Origin: Brugia malayi
Taxonomy: Eukaryota; Nematoda; Chromadorea; Rhabditida; Onchocercidae
Direction of reading: 5' to 3'
Length of the DNA stretch: 14,594 nt
Assembly (NCBI RefSeq): GCF_000002995.4
Contig: NW_025062395.1
Span: 1 to 14,594, forward strand
The translations under genes were made by a program, and so were the position numbers. Position 1 is the stretch's first letter, and every line of letters begins with the position of its first letter. The notes below the pieces were generated by a model. It saw nothing but the letters and a program-made list of their open reading frames with translations, was not told the DNA's origin and searched no databases. Below, piece by piece: positions 1 to 11,330 of this stretch.

Positions 1-59
1 TTTTAAATTTTTAAAAAATTCAAAATTTAAATTTAATTTAAATTCTTAAATTGAATTAA

Positions 60-69
60 AATCATGATT
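60..69. repeat. Perfect 10-bp palindrome AATCATGATT (once per monomer)
   Basis: AATCATGATT is its own reverse complement and occurs unchanged in all 46 copies and in the inverted arm. It sits about 18 bp into the core in the part that shows no substitutions. It could be a site for a dimeric homeodomain-like protein, but no function is shown. Short palindromes are common in 79% A+T DNA, so conservation is the only reason to note it. Confidence 0.6.
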
Positions 70-103
70 AATTGAAAGTTTTATTAATTTTGCTGATGAA
101 TTT

Positions 104-132
104 ATGCGCAAAACTTAATTACAAAAGCGTAT
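104..132 (+). other. Possible stem-loop ATGCGC / GCGTAT (once per monomer)
   Basis: ATGCGC (104-109) can pair with GCGTAT (127-132), giving six pairs of which one is G-U, around a 17-base loop of aaaacttaattacaaaa. CTGATGA at 93-99 lies just upstream. The stem contains two of the six CpGs of the monomer. The arms are unchanged in every direct copy, while the loop differs slightly in copy 46 and the inverted arm. The G-U pair means it is better as RNA than as a DNA cruciform. Such a short stem may be chance. Confidence 0.35.
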
Positions 133-146
133 TTTAATATTTAAAC

Positions 147-153
147 TATAAAA
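147..153 (+). promoter_or_regulatory. TATAAAA box-like motif at the edge of the GC-richer block
   Basis: ctataaaatg contains a canonical TATAAAA, present in the direct copies and in the inverted arm. It borders the only GC-richer part of the monomer (about 151-196, close to 50% G+C), so a start site about 30 bp downstream would fall near the 12-bp dyad. In DNA this A+T rich the motif is expected by chance. Only its position and invariance make it notable. Satellite transcription from such internal sites is known in several eukaryotes; here it is only inferred. Confidence 0.2.
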
Positions 154-170
154 TGACGACGCAATATACG

Positions 171-182
171 ACCAGCACTGGT
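171..182. repeat. 12-bp dyad ACCAG-CA-CTGGT in the GC-richer block (once per monomer)
   Basis: Two 5-bp arms, ACCAG and CTGGT, flank CA. The element sits in the middle of the GC-richer block, between cgcaatatacg and acaattcacg, and shows no change in the 46 direct copies. The inverted arm breaks off inside it (actagtgct in place of accagtgct). It is the best candidate in the monomer for a sequence-specific protein site, by analogy with the CENP-B box of primate satellites, although its sequence does not match that box. Confidence 0.5.
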
Positions 183-217
183 ACAATTCACGTAACATAG
201 TCAATTAATTTCAAAAT

Positions 218-228
218 AAGCTTTTTTT
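218..228 (+). other. HindIII site plus T-run marker (AAGCTT, T6/T7)
   Basis: AAGCTT runs straight into T7 in most copies and T6 in copies 4, 8, 10, 25, 30, 32, 38, 39, 44 and 45. The site is lost in copies 30, 32, 38, 39 and 44 (attagctt) and in copy 36 (aatagctt). All five attagctt copies also carry T6, so this is one inherited variant. HindIII digestion of such DNA should give a ladder of about 313 bp with some dimers and trimers from these copies. The T-run could also stop RNA polymerase III, but nothing else supports such a transcript well. Confidence 0.8.
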
Positions 229-313
229 AGTAGTTTTGGCACTTAATTAAAATTAAAATTGATAAATTAGAACCAATTTCCTTGTCTAATGTAAGAAAAC
301 TACAACAAATTTT

Positions 314-361
314 AAAATTTTTAAAAATTCAAAATTAAATTTGAATTTAAATTTAATTTAA
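314..361 (+). repeat. Variable A+T linker, long class (example)
   Basis: This 48-bp linker between copies 1 and 2 is A/T apart from one C and one G. Long linkers contain aaattaaatttgaatttaaa and usually an A5 run before ttcaaa. They give landmark spacings of 318-322 bp. Fourteen of the 45 intervals are of this class: those after copies 1, 2, 4, 5, 6, 9, 13, 18, 21, 25, 30, 36, 39 and 41. Linkers differ from each other by short A/T motif gains and losses, as expected from slippage or exchange between self-similar AnTn motifs. Confidence 0.9.
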
Positions 362-951
362 ATTCTTAAATTGAATTAAAATCATGATTAATTGAAAGTT
401 TTATTAATTTTGCTGATGAATTTATGCGCAAAACTTAATTACAAAAGCGTATTTTAATATTTAAACTATAAAATGACGACGCAATATACGACCAGCACTG
501 GTACAATTCACGTAACATAGTCAATTAATTTCAAAATAAGCTTTTTTTAGTAGTTTTGGCACTTAATTAAAATTAAAATTGATAAATTAGAACCAATTTC
601 CTTGTCTAATGTAAGAAAACTATAACAAATTTTAAATTTTTAAGAATTTAAATTAAATTTGAATTTAAATTTAATTTAAATTCTTAAATTGAATTAAAAT
701 CATGATTAATTGAAAGTTTTATTAATTTTGCTGATGAATTTATGCGCAAAACTTAATTACAAAAGCGTATTTTAATATTTAAACTATAAAATGACGACGC
801 AATATACGACCAGCACTGGTACAATTCACGTAACATAGTCAATTAATTTCAAAATAAGCTTTTTTTAGTAGTTTTGGCACTTAATTAAAATTAAAATTGA
901 TAAATTAGAACCAATTTCCTTGTCTAATGTAAGAAAACTACAACAAATTTT

Positions 952-989
952 AAAATTTTTAAAAAATTCAAAATTTAAATTTAATTTAA
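952..989 (+). repeat. Variable A+T linker, short class (example)
   Basis: This 38-bp linker lies between copies 3 and 4. Compared with the long class it lacks about 11 bp (the taaatttgaat part) and has A6 instead of A5, a net difference of about 10 bp. Short linkers give spacings of 307-311 bp in 24 of 45 intervals. Seven intervals (313-317 bp) are intermediate. The run of A-to-T junctions at spacings of 5-11 bp suggests intrinsically bent or stiff DNA, but this was not computed. Confidence 0.88.
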
Positions 990-1309
990 ATTCTTAAATT
1001 GAATTAAAATCATGATTAATTGAAAGTTTTATTAATTTTGCTGATGAATTTATGCGCAAAACTTAATTACAAAAGCGTATTTTAATATTTAAACTATAAA
1101 ATGACGACGCAATATACGACCAGCACTGGTACAATTCACGTAACATAGTCAATTAATTTCAAAATAAGCTTTTTTAGTAGTTTTGGCACTTAATTAAAAT
1201 TAGAATTGATAAATTAGAACCAATTTCCTTGTCTAATGTAAGAAAACTACAACAAATTTTAAAATTTTTAATAAATTCAAAATTAAATTTGAATTTAAAT
1301 TTAATTTAA
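990..1309 (+). repeat. Copy 4 with its linker, same haplotype as copy 25
   Basis: This 320-bp unit has T6 after AAGCTT and a long linker with taataaattcaaaattaaa. The same T6 and an identical linker occur in copy 25 (7577-7896), 21 copies away, although the two differ at the A/G site (G here, A there). Sharing of such a combination points to a longer-range exchange or duplication, later overwritten at the A/G site. Confidence 0.6.
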
Positions 1310-4144
1310 ATTCTTAAATTGAATTAAAATCATGATTAATTGAAAGTTTTATTAATTTTGCTGATGAATTTATGCGCAAAACTTAATTACAAAAGCGTAT
1401 TTTAATATTTAAACTATAAAATGACGACGCAATATACGACCAGCACTGGTACAATTCACGTAACATAGTCAATTAATTTCAAAATAAGCTTTTTTTAGTA
1501 GTTTTGGCACTTAATTAAAATTAAAATTGATAAATTAGAACCAATTTCCTTGTCTAATGTAAGAAAACTATAACAAATTTTAAAATTTTCAAAATTTAAA
1601 ATTAAATTTGAATTTAAATTTAATTTAAATTCTTAAATTGAATTAAAATCATGATTAATTGAAAGTTTTATTAATTTTGCTGATGAATTTATGCGCAAAA
1701 CTTAATTACAAAAGCGTATTTTAATATTTAAACTATAAAATGACGAACGCAATATACGACCAGCACTGGTACAATTCACGTAACATAGTCAATTAATTTC
1801 AAAATAAGCTTTTTTTAGTAGTTTTGGCACTTAATTAAAATTAAAATTGATAAATTAGAACCAATTTCCTTGTCTAATGTAAGAAAACTACAACAAATTT
1901 TAAAATTTTTAAAAATTCAAAATTAAATTTGAATTTAAATTTAATTTAAATTCTTAAATTGAATTAAAATCATGATTAATTGAAAGTTTTATTAATTTTG
2001 CTGATGAATTTATGCGCAAAACTTAATTACAAAAGCGTATTTTAATATTTAAACTATAAAATGACAACGCAATATACGACCAGCACTGGTACAATTCACG
2101 TAACATAGTCAATTAATTTCAAAATAAGCTTTTTTTAGTAGTTTTGGCACTTAATTAAAATTAAAATTGATAAATTAGAACCAATTTCCTTGTCTAATGT
2201 AAGAAAACTATAACAAATTTTAAAATTTTTAAAAAATTCAAAATTTAAATTTAATTTAAATTCTTAAATTGAATTAAAATCATGATTAATTGAAAGTTTT
2301 ATTAATTTTGCTGATGAATTTATGCGCAAAACTTAATTACAAAAGCGTATTTTAATATTTAAACTATAAAATGACGACGCAATATACGACCAGCACTGGT
2401 ACAATTCACGTAACATAGTCAATTATTTTCAAAATAAGCTTTTTTAGTAGTTTTGGCACTTAATTAAAATTAATATTGATAAATTAGAACCAATTTCCTT
2501 GTCTAATGTAAGAAAACTACAACAAATTTTAAAATTTTTAAAAATTCAAATTTAATTGATTTAAATTTAATTTAAATTCTTAAATTGAATTAAAATCATG
2601 ATTAATTGAAAGTTTTATTAATTTTGCTGATGAATTTATGCGCAAAACTTAATTACAAAAGCGTATTTTAATATTTAAACTATAAAATGACGACGCAATA
2701 TACGACCAGCACTGGTACAATTCACGTAACATAGTCAATTAATTTCAAAATAAGCTTTTTTTAGTAGTTTTGGCACTTAATTAAAATTAAAATTGATAAA
2801 TTAGAACCAATTTCCTTGTCTAATGTAAGAAAACTATAACAAATTTTAAAATTTTTAAAAAATTCAAAATTAAATTTGAATTTAAATTTAATTTAAATTC
2901 TTAAATTGAATTAAAATCATGATTAATTGAAAGTTTTATTAATTTTGCTGATGAATTTATGCGCAAAACTTAATTACAAAAGCGTATTTTAATATTTAAA
3001 CTATAAAATGACGACGCAATATACGACCAGCACTGGTACAATTCACGTAACATAGTCAATTAATTTCAAAATAAGCTTTTTTAGTAGTTTTGGCACTTAA
3101 TTAAAATTAAAATTGATAAATTAGAACCAATTTCCTTGTCTAATGTAAGAAAACTATAACAAATTTTAAAATTTTTAAAAAATTCAAAATTTAAATTTAA
3201 TTTAAATTCTTAAATTGAATTAAAATCATGATTAATTGAAAGTTTTATTAATTTTGCTGATGAATTTATGCGCAAAACTTAATTACAAAAGCGTATTTTA
3301 ATATTTAAACTATAAAATGACGACGCAATATACGACCAGCACTGGTACAATTCACGTAACATAGTCAATTAATTTCAAAATAAGCTTTTTTTAGTAGTTT
3401 TGGCACTTAATTAAAATTAAAATTGATAAATTAGAACCAATTTCCTTGTCTAATGTAAGAAAACTACAACAAATTTTAAAATTTTTAAAAAATTCAAAAT
3501 TTAAATTTAATTTAAATTCTTAAATTGAATTAAAATCATGATTAATTGAAAGTTTTATTAATTTTGCTGATGAATTTATGCGCAAAACTTAATTACAAAA
3601 GCGTATTTTAATATTTAAACTATAAAATGACGACGCAATATACGACCAGCACTGGTACAATTCACGTAACATAGTCAATTAATTTCAAAATAAGCTTTTT
3701 TTAGTAGTTTTGGCACTTAATTAAAATTAGAATTGATAAATTAGAACCAATTTCCTTGTCTAATGAAAGAAAACTATAACAAATTTTAAAATTTTTAAAA
3801 AATTCAAAATTTAAATTTAATTTAAATTCTTAAATTGAATTAAAATCATGATTAATTGAAAGTTTTATTAATTTTGCTGATGAATTTATGCGCAAAACTT
3901 AATTACAAAAGCGTATTTTAATATTTAAACTATAAAATGACGACGCAATATACGACCAGCACTGGTACAATTCACGTAACATAGTCAATTAATTTCAAAA
4001 TAAGCTTTTTTTAGTAGTTTTGGCACTTAATTAAAATTAAAATTGATAAATTAGAACCAATTTCCTTGTCTAATGTAAGAAAACTACAACAAATTTTAAA
4101 ATTTTTAAAAATTCAAAATTAATTTGAATTTAAATTTAATTTAA

Positions 4145-7100
4145 ATTCTTAAATTGAATTAAAATCATGATTAATTGAAAGTTTTATTAATTTTGCTGAT
4201 GAATTTATGCGCAAAACTTAATTACAAAAGCGTATTTTAATATTTAAACTATAAAATGACGACGCAATATACGACCAGCACTGGTACAATTCACGTAACA
4301 TAGTCAATTAATTTCAAAATAAGCTTTTTTTAGTAGTTTTGGCACTTAATTAAAATTAGAATTGATAAATTAGAACCAATTTCCTTGTCTAATGTAAGAA
4401 AACTATAACAAATTTTAAAATTTTTAAAAATTCAAAATTTAAATTTAATTTAAATTCTTAAATTGAATTAAAATCATGATTAATTGAAAGTTTTATTAAT
4501 TTTGCTGATGAATTTATGCGCAAAACTTAATTACAAAAGCGTATTTTAATATTTAAACTATAAAATGACGACGCAATATACGACCAGCACTGGTACAATT
4601 CACGTAACATAGTCAATTAATTTCAAAATAAGCTTTTTTTAGTAGTTTTGGCACTTAATTAAAATTAGAATTGATAAATTAGAACCAATTTCCTTGTCTA
4701 ATGTAAGAAAACTACAACAAATTTTAAAATTTTTAAAAATTCAAAATTTAAATGTAATTTAAATTCTTAAATTGAATTAAAATCATGATTAATTGAAAGT
4801 TTTATTAATTTTGCTGATGAATTTATGCGCAAAACTTAATTACAAAAGCGTATTTTAATATTTAAACTATAAAATGACGACGCAATATACGACCAGCACT
4901 GGTACAATTCACGTAACATAGTCAATTAATTTCAAAATAAGCTTTTTTTAGTAGTTTTGGCACTTAATTAAAATTAGAATTGATAAATTAGAACCAATTT
5001 CCTTGTCTAATGTAAGAAAACTACAACAAATTTTAAATTTTTAAAAAATTCAAAATTTAAATTTAATTTAATTTAAATTCTTAAATTGAATTAAAATCAT
5101 GATTAATTGAAAGTTTTATTAATTTTGCTGATGAATTTATGCGCAAAACTTAATTACAAAAGCGTATTTTAATATTTAAACTATAAAATGACGACGCAAT
5201 ATACGACCAGCACTGGTACAATTCACGTAACATAGTCAATTAATTTCAAAATAAGCTTTTTTTAGTAGTTTTGGCACTTAATTAAAATTAGAATTGATAA
5301 ATTAGAACCAATTTCCTTGTCTAATGTAAGAAAACTACAACAAATTTTAAATTTTTAAAAAATTAAAAAATTTAAATTTAATTTAAATTCTTAAATTGAA
5401 TTAAAATCATGATTAATTGAAAGTTTTATTAATTTTGCTGATGAATTTATGCGCAAAACTTAATTACAAAAGCGTATTTTAATATTTAAACTATAAAATG
5501 ACGACGCAATATACGACCAGCACTGGTACAATTCACGTAACATAGTCAATTAATTTCAAAATAAGCTTTTTTTAGTAGTTTTGGCACTTAATTAAAATTA
5601 GAATTGATAAATTAGAACCAATTTCCTTGTCTAATGTAAGAAAACTACAACAAATTTTAAAATTTTTAATAAATTCAAAACTTAAATTTGAATTAATTTA
5701 ATTTAAATTCTTAAATTGAATTAAAATCATGATTAATTGAAAGTTTTATTAATTTTGCTGATGAATTTATGCGCAAAACTTAATTACAAAAGCGTATTTT
5801 AATATTTAAACTATAAAATGACGACGCAATATACGACCAGCACTGGTACAATTCACGTAACATAGTCAATTAATTTCAAAATAAGCTTTTTTTAGTAGTT
5901 TTGGCACTTAATTAAAATTAGAATTGATAAATTAGAACCAATTTCCTTGTCTAATGTAAGAAAACTACAACAAATTTTAAAATTTTTAAAAAATTCAAAA
6001 TTTAAATTTAATTTAAATTCTTAAATTGAATTAAAATCATGATTAATTGAAAGTTTTATTAATTTTGCTGATGAATTTATGCGCAAAACTTAATTACAAA
6101 AGCGTATTTTAATATTTAAACTATAAAATGACGACGCAATATACGACCAGCACTGGTACAATTCACGTAACATAGTCAATTAATTTCAAAATAAGCTTTT
6201 TTTAGTAGTTTTGGCACTTAATTAAAATTAGAATTGATAAATTAGAACCAATTTCCTTGTCTAATGTAAGAAAACTATAACAAATTTTAAATTTTTAAAA
6301 AATTCAAAATTTAAATTTAATTTAAATTCTTAAATTGAATTAAAATCATGATTAATTGAAAGTTTTATTAATTTTGCTGATGAATTTATGCGCAAAACTT
6401 AATTACAAAAGCGTATTTTAATATTTAAACTATAAAATGACGACGCAATATACGACCAGCACTGGTACAATTCACGTAACATAGTCAATTAATTTCAAAA
6501 TAAGCTTTTTTTAGTAGTTTTGGCACTTAATTAAAATTAGAATTGATAAATTAGAACCAATTTCCTTGTCTAATGTAAGAAAACTACAACAAATTTTAAA
6601 ATTTTAAAAATTCAAAACTTAATTTTAATTAAATTTAATTTAAATTCTTAAATTGAATTAAAATCATGATTAATTGAAAGTTTTATTAATTTTGCTGATG
6701 AATTTATGCGCAAAACTTAATTACAAAAGCGTATTTTAATATTTAAACTATAAAATGACGACGCAATATACGACCAGCACTGGTACAATTCACGTAACAT
6801 AGTCAATTAATTTCAAAATAAGCTTTTTTTAGTAGTTTTGGCACTTAATTAAAATTAGAATTGATAAATTAGAACCAATTTCCTTGTCTAATGTAAGAAA
6901 ACTACAACAAATTTTAAAATTTTTAAAAATTCAAAACTTAAATTTGAATTTAATTTAAATTCTTAAATTGAATTAAAATCATGATTAATTGAAAGTTTTA
7001 TTAATTTTGCTGATGAATTTATGCGCAAAACTTAATTACAAAAGCGTATTTTAATATTTAAACTATAAAATGACGACGCAATATACGACCAGCACTGGTA

Positions 7101-9135
7101 CAATTCACGTAACATAGTCAATTAATTTCAAAATAAGCTTTTTTTAGTAGTTTTGGCACTTAATTAAAATTAGAATTGATAAATTAGAACCAATTTCCTT
7201 GTCTAATGTAAGAAAACTATAACAAATTTTAAAATTTTAAAAATTCAAAATTTAAATTTAATTTAAATTCTTAAATTGAATTAAAATCATGATTAATTGA
7301 AAGTTTTATTAATTTTGCTGATGAATTTATGCGCAAAACTTAATTACAAAAGCGTATTTTAATATTTAAACTATAAAATGACGACGCAATATACGACCAG
7401 CACTGGTACAATTCACGTAACATAGTCAATTAATTTCAAAATAAGCTTTTTTTAGTAGTTTTGGCACTTAATTAAAATTAGAATTGATAAATTAGAACCA
7501 ATTTCCTTGTCTAATGTAAGAAAACTACAACAAATTTTAAAATTTTTAAAAAATTCAAAATTTAAATTTAATTTAAATTCTTAAATTGAATTAAAATCAT
7601 GATTAATTGAAAGTTTTATTAATTTTGCTGATGAATTTATGCGCAAAACTTAATTACAAAAGCGTATTTTAATATTTAAACTATAAAATGACGACGCAAT
7701 ATACGACCAGCACTGGTACAATTCACGTAACATAGTCAATTAATTTCAAAATAAGCTTTTTTAGTAGTTTTGGCACTTAATTAAAATTAAAATTGATAAA
7801 TTAGAACCAATTTCCTTGTCTAATGTAAGAAAACTACAACAAATTTTAAAATTTTTAATAAATTCAAAATTAAATTTGAATTTAAATTTAATTTAAATTC
7901 TTAAATTGAATTAAAATCATGATTAATTGAAAGTTTTATTAATTTTGCTGATGAATTTATGCGCAAAACTTAATTACAAAAGCGTATTTTAATATTTAAA
8001 CTATAAAATGACGACGCAATATACGACCAGCACTGGTACAATTCACGTAACATAGTCAATTAATTTCAAAATAAGCTTTTTTTAGTAGTTTTGGCACTTA
8101 ATTAAAATTAGAATTGATAAATTAGAACCAATTTCCTTGTCTAATGTAAGAAAACTACAACAAATTTTAAAATTTTTAAAAAATTCAAAATTTAAATTTA
8201 ATTTAAATTCTTAAATTGAATTAAAATCATGATTAATTGAAAGTTTTATTAATTTTGCTGATGAATTTATGCGCAAAACTTAATTACAAAAGCGTATTTT
8301 AATATTTAAACTATAAAATGACGACGCAATATACGACCAGCACTGGTACAATTCACGTAACATAGTCAATTAATTTCAAAATAAGCTTTTTTTAGTAGTT
8401 TTGGCACTTAATTAAAATTAGAATTGATAAATTAGAACCAATTTCCTTGTCTAATGTAAGAAAACTACAACAAATTTTAAAATTTTAAAAATTCAAAATT
8501 TAAATTTAATTTAAATTCTTAAATTGAATTAAAATCATGATTAATTGAAAGTTTTATTAATTTTGCTGATGAATTTATGCGCAAAACTTAATTACAAAAG
8601 CGTATTTTAATATTTAAACTATAAAATGACGACGCAATATACGACCAGCACTGGTACAATTCACGTAACATAGTCAATTAATTTCAAAATAAGCTTTTTT
8701 TAGTAGTTTTGGCACTTAATTAAAATTAGAAATTGATAAATTAGAACCAATTTCCTTGTCTAATGTAAGAAAACTACAACAAATTTTAAAATTTTTAAAA
8801 AATTCAAAATTTAAATTTAATTTAAATTCTTAAATTGAATTAAAATCATGATTAATTGAAAGTTTTATTAATTTTGCTGATGAATTTATGCGCAAAACTT
8901 AATTACAAAAGCGTATTTTAATATTTAAACTATAAAATGACGACGCAATATACGACCAGCACTGGTACAATTCACGTAACATAGTCAATTAATTTCAAAA
9001 TAAGCTTTTTTTAGTAGTTTTGGCACTTAATTAAAATTAGAATTGATAAATTAGAACCAATTTCCTTGTCTAATGTAAGAAAACTACAACAAATTTTAAA
9101 ATTTTTAAAAAATTCAAAATTTAAATTTAATTTAA
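4145..9135 (+). repeat. Sub-block 2: copies 14-29, mostly G-type
   Basis: Fifteen of 16 copies have G at the diagnostic site; only copy 25 has A. Copy 28 carries an extra A (attagaaattg, near 8726). Long linkers are sparse (after copies 18, 21 and 25). The switch from A-type to G-type is fairly sharp at copies 13-14, which suggests this block spread by local exchange from a G-type founder. Confidence 0.8.
7577..7896 (+). repeat. Copy 25 with its linker, same haplotype as copy 4
   Basis: A 320-bp A-type unit inside the G-type block. It has T6 after AAGCTT and a linker identical by eye to that after copy 4. It looks like an immigrant from a sub-block 1 type unit, brought in by unequal exchange or gene conversion. 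Confidence 0.6.
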
Positions 9136-9765
9136 ATTCTTAAATTGAATTAAAATCATGATTAATTGAAAGTTTTATTAATTTTGCTGATGAATTTATG
9201 CGCAAAACTTAATTACAAAAGCGTATTTTAATATTTAAACTATAAAATGACGACGCAATATACGACCAGCACTGGTACAATTCACGTAACATAGTCAATT
9301 AATTTCAAAATTAGCTTTTTTAGTAGTTTTGGCACTTAATTAAAATTAAAATTGATAAATTAGAACCAATTTCCTTGTCTAATGTAAGAAAACTACAACA
9401 AATTTTAAAATTTTTAATAAATTCAAAATTTAATTTGAATTTAAATTTAATTAAAATTCTTAAATTGAATTAAAATCATGATTAATTGAAAGTTTTATTA
9501 ATTTTGCTGATGAATTTATGCGCAAAACTTAATTACAAAAGCGTATTTTAATATTTAAACTATAAAATGACGACGCAATATACGACCAGCACTGGTACAA
9601 TTCACGTAACATAGTCAATTAATTTCAAAATAAGCTTTTTTTAGTAGTTTTGGCACTTAATTAAAATTAGAATTGATAAATTAGAACCAATTTCCTTGTC
9701 TAATGTAAGAAAACTATCAACAAATTTTAAAATTTTAAAAAATTCAAAATTTAAATTTAATTTAA
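9136..9765 (+). repeat. Copies 30-31: two-unit haplotype repeated at 11946-12576
   Basis: Copy 30 has attagc/T6 and is followed by a long linker with taataaattc. Copy 31 is G-type with aagc/T7 and the rare end actatcaac (9711-9720). The same ordered combination is found in copies 39-40, and the rare ends are 2810 bp (nine units) apart. This marks a two-unit segment copied together within the array. Confidence 0.65.
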
Positions 9766-10699
9766 ATTCTTAAATTGAATTAAAATCATGATTAATTGAA
9801 AGTTTTATTAATTTTGCTGATGAATTTATGCGCAAAACTTAATTACAAAAGCGTATTTTAATATTTAAACTATAAAATGACGACGCAATATACGACCAGC
9901 ACTGGTACAATTCACGTAACATAGTCAATTAATTTCAAAATTAGCTTTTTTAGTAGTTTTGGCACTTAATTAAAATTAAAATTGATAAATTAGAACCAAT
10001 TTCCTTGTCTAATGTAAGAAAACTACAACAAATTTTTAAATTTTTAAAAATTCAAAATTTAAATTTAAATTTAATTTAAATTCTTAAATTGAATTAAAAT
10101 CATGATTAATTGAAAGTTTTATTAATTTTGCTGATGAATTTATGCGCAAAACTTAATTACAAAAGCGTATTTTAATATTTAAACTATAAAATGACGACGC
10201 AATATACGACCAGCACTGGTACAATTCACGTAACATAGTCAATTAATTTCAAAATAAGCTTTTTTTAGTAGTTTTGGCACTTAATTAAAATTAAAATTGA
10301 TAAATTAGAACCAATTTCCTTGTCTAATGTAAGAAAACTACAACAAATTTTAAAATTTTAAAAATTCAAAATTTAATATTTAAATTTAATTAATTCTTAA
10401 ATTGAATTAAAATCATGATTAATTGAAAGTTTTATTAATTTTGCTGATGAATTTATGCGCAAAACTTAATTACAAAAGCGTATTTTAATATTTAAACTAT
10501 AAAATGACGACGCAATATACGACCAGCACTGGTACAATTCACGTAACATAGTCAATTAATTTCAAAATAAGCTTTTTTTAGTAGTTTTGGCACTTAATTA
10601 AAATTAAAATTGATAAATTAGAACCAATTTCCTTGTCTAATGTAAGAAAACTATAACAAATTTTAAATTTTAAAAATTCAAAATTTAAATTTAATTTAA

Positions 10700-11330
10700 A
10701 TTCTTAAATTGAATTAAAATCATGATTAATTGAAAGTTTTATTAATTTTGCTGATGAATTTATGCGCAAAACTTAATTACAAAAGCGTATTTTAATATTT
10801 AAACTATAAAATGACGACGCAATATACGACCAGCACTGGTACAATTCACGTAACATAGTCAATTAATTTCAAAATAAGCTTTTTTTAGTGGTTTTGGCAC
10901 TTAATTAAAATTAAAATTGATAAATTAGAACCAATTTCCTTGTCTAATGTAAGAAAACTACAACAAATTTTAGAATTTTTAAAAAATTCAAAATTTAAAT
11001 AAAATTTAAATTCTTAAATTGAATTAAAATCATGATTAATTGAAAGTTTTATTAATTTTGCTGATGAATTTATGCGCAAAACTTAATTACAAAAGCGTAT
11101 TTTAATATTTAAACTATAAAATGACGACGCAATATACGACCAGCACTGGTACAATTCACGTAACATAGTCAATTAATTTCAAAATAGCTTTTTTTAGTGG
11201 TTTTGGCACTTAATTAAAATTAAAATTGATAAATTAGAACCAATTTCCTTGTCTAATGTAAGAAAACTACAACAAATTTTAAAATTTTTAATAAATTCAA
11301 AACTTAAATTTGAATTTAAATTTAATTTAA
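10700..11330 (+). repeat. Copies 35-36: adjacent units sharing tagtgg
   Basis: Only these two neighbouring copies have tagtggttttggc in place of tagtagttttggc (near 10886 and 11195). Adjacent sharing of a private change is the signature of a one-unit duplication by unequal crossing over. Copy 36 has since lost one A before the HindIII site (aaaatagctt). Confidence 0.7.

Larger units (their letters stand above)
42..313 (+). repeat. Conserved monomer core (first copy as example, ~272 bp)
   Basis: The core runs from attcttaaattg to caaatttt and is nearly identical in all copies. By eye, the stretch from 44 to 156 (first-copy coordinates) has no base change in copies 1-43, and 160-200 has none either. 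The few variants fall at fixed places: the gacgacg site (copies 6, 7, 45), the sequence before the HindIII site (aaaataagc or aaaattagc), the T6/T7 run, tagtag or tagtgg, taaaattaRaattg, and actacaac, actataac or actatcaac. Most are shared by several copies, so they spread by exchange within the array. Recent homogenisation explains this simply; selection on a bound site is also possible. Confidence 0.93.
1..4144 (+). repeat. Sub-block 1: copies 1-13, mostly A-type
   Basis: At the diagnostic site taaaattaRaattg, copies 1-3, 5-7, 9-11 and 13 have A, copies 4 and 12 have G, and copy 8 has T. Long linkers are concentrated here (seven of the first 13 intervals). Private changes are an inserted base in copy 6 (gacgaacgc, near 1746), gacaacgc in copy 7 (2065), aattattttc and taatattg in copy 8, and taatgaaag in copy 12 (near 3764). 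Confidence 0.8.
9136..11330 (+). repeat. Sub-block 3: copies 30-36, mostly A-type
   Basis: Copies 30 and 32-36 have A at the diagnostic site and copy 31 has G. Copies 30 and 32 carry aaaattagc with T6. Copies 35 and 36 share tagtgg in place of tagtag. Linkers here are irregular (spacings 307, 310, 313, 314, 320 and 321). Confidence 0.78.

Noticed and set aside
93..310. Hammerhead ribozyme built on CTGATGA
   Set aside because: The GAAA candidates are at gtaaGAAAac (~195 bases downstream) and attGAAAg in the next unit. Neither has flanks able to pair with the bases after CTGATGA, and TCATCAG occurs only in the inverted arm.
42..313. Monomer as an internal dimer of two ~155-bp halves
   Set aside because: The halves share only short strings such as acttaatta (at 113 and 241, an offset of 128). 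This is no more than expected in such A+T rich DNA.
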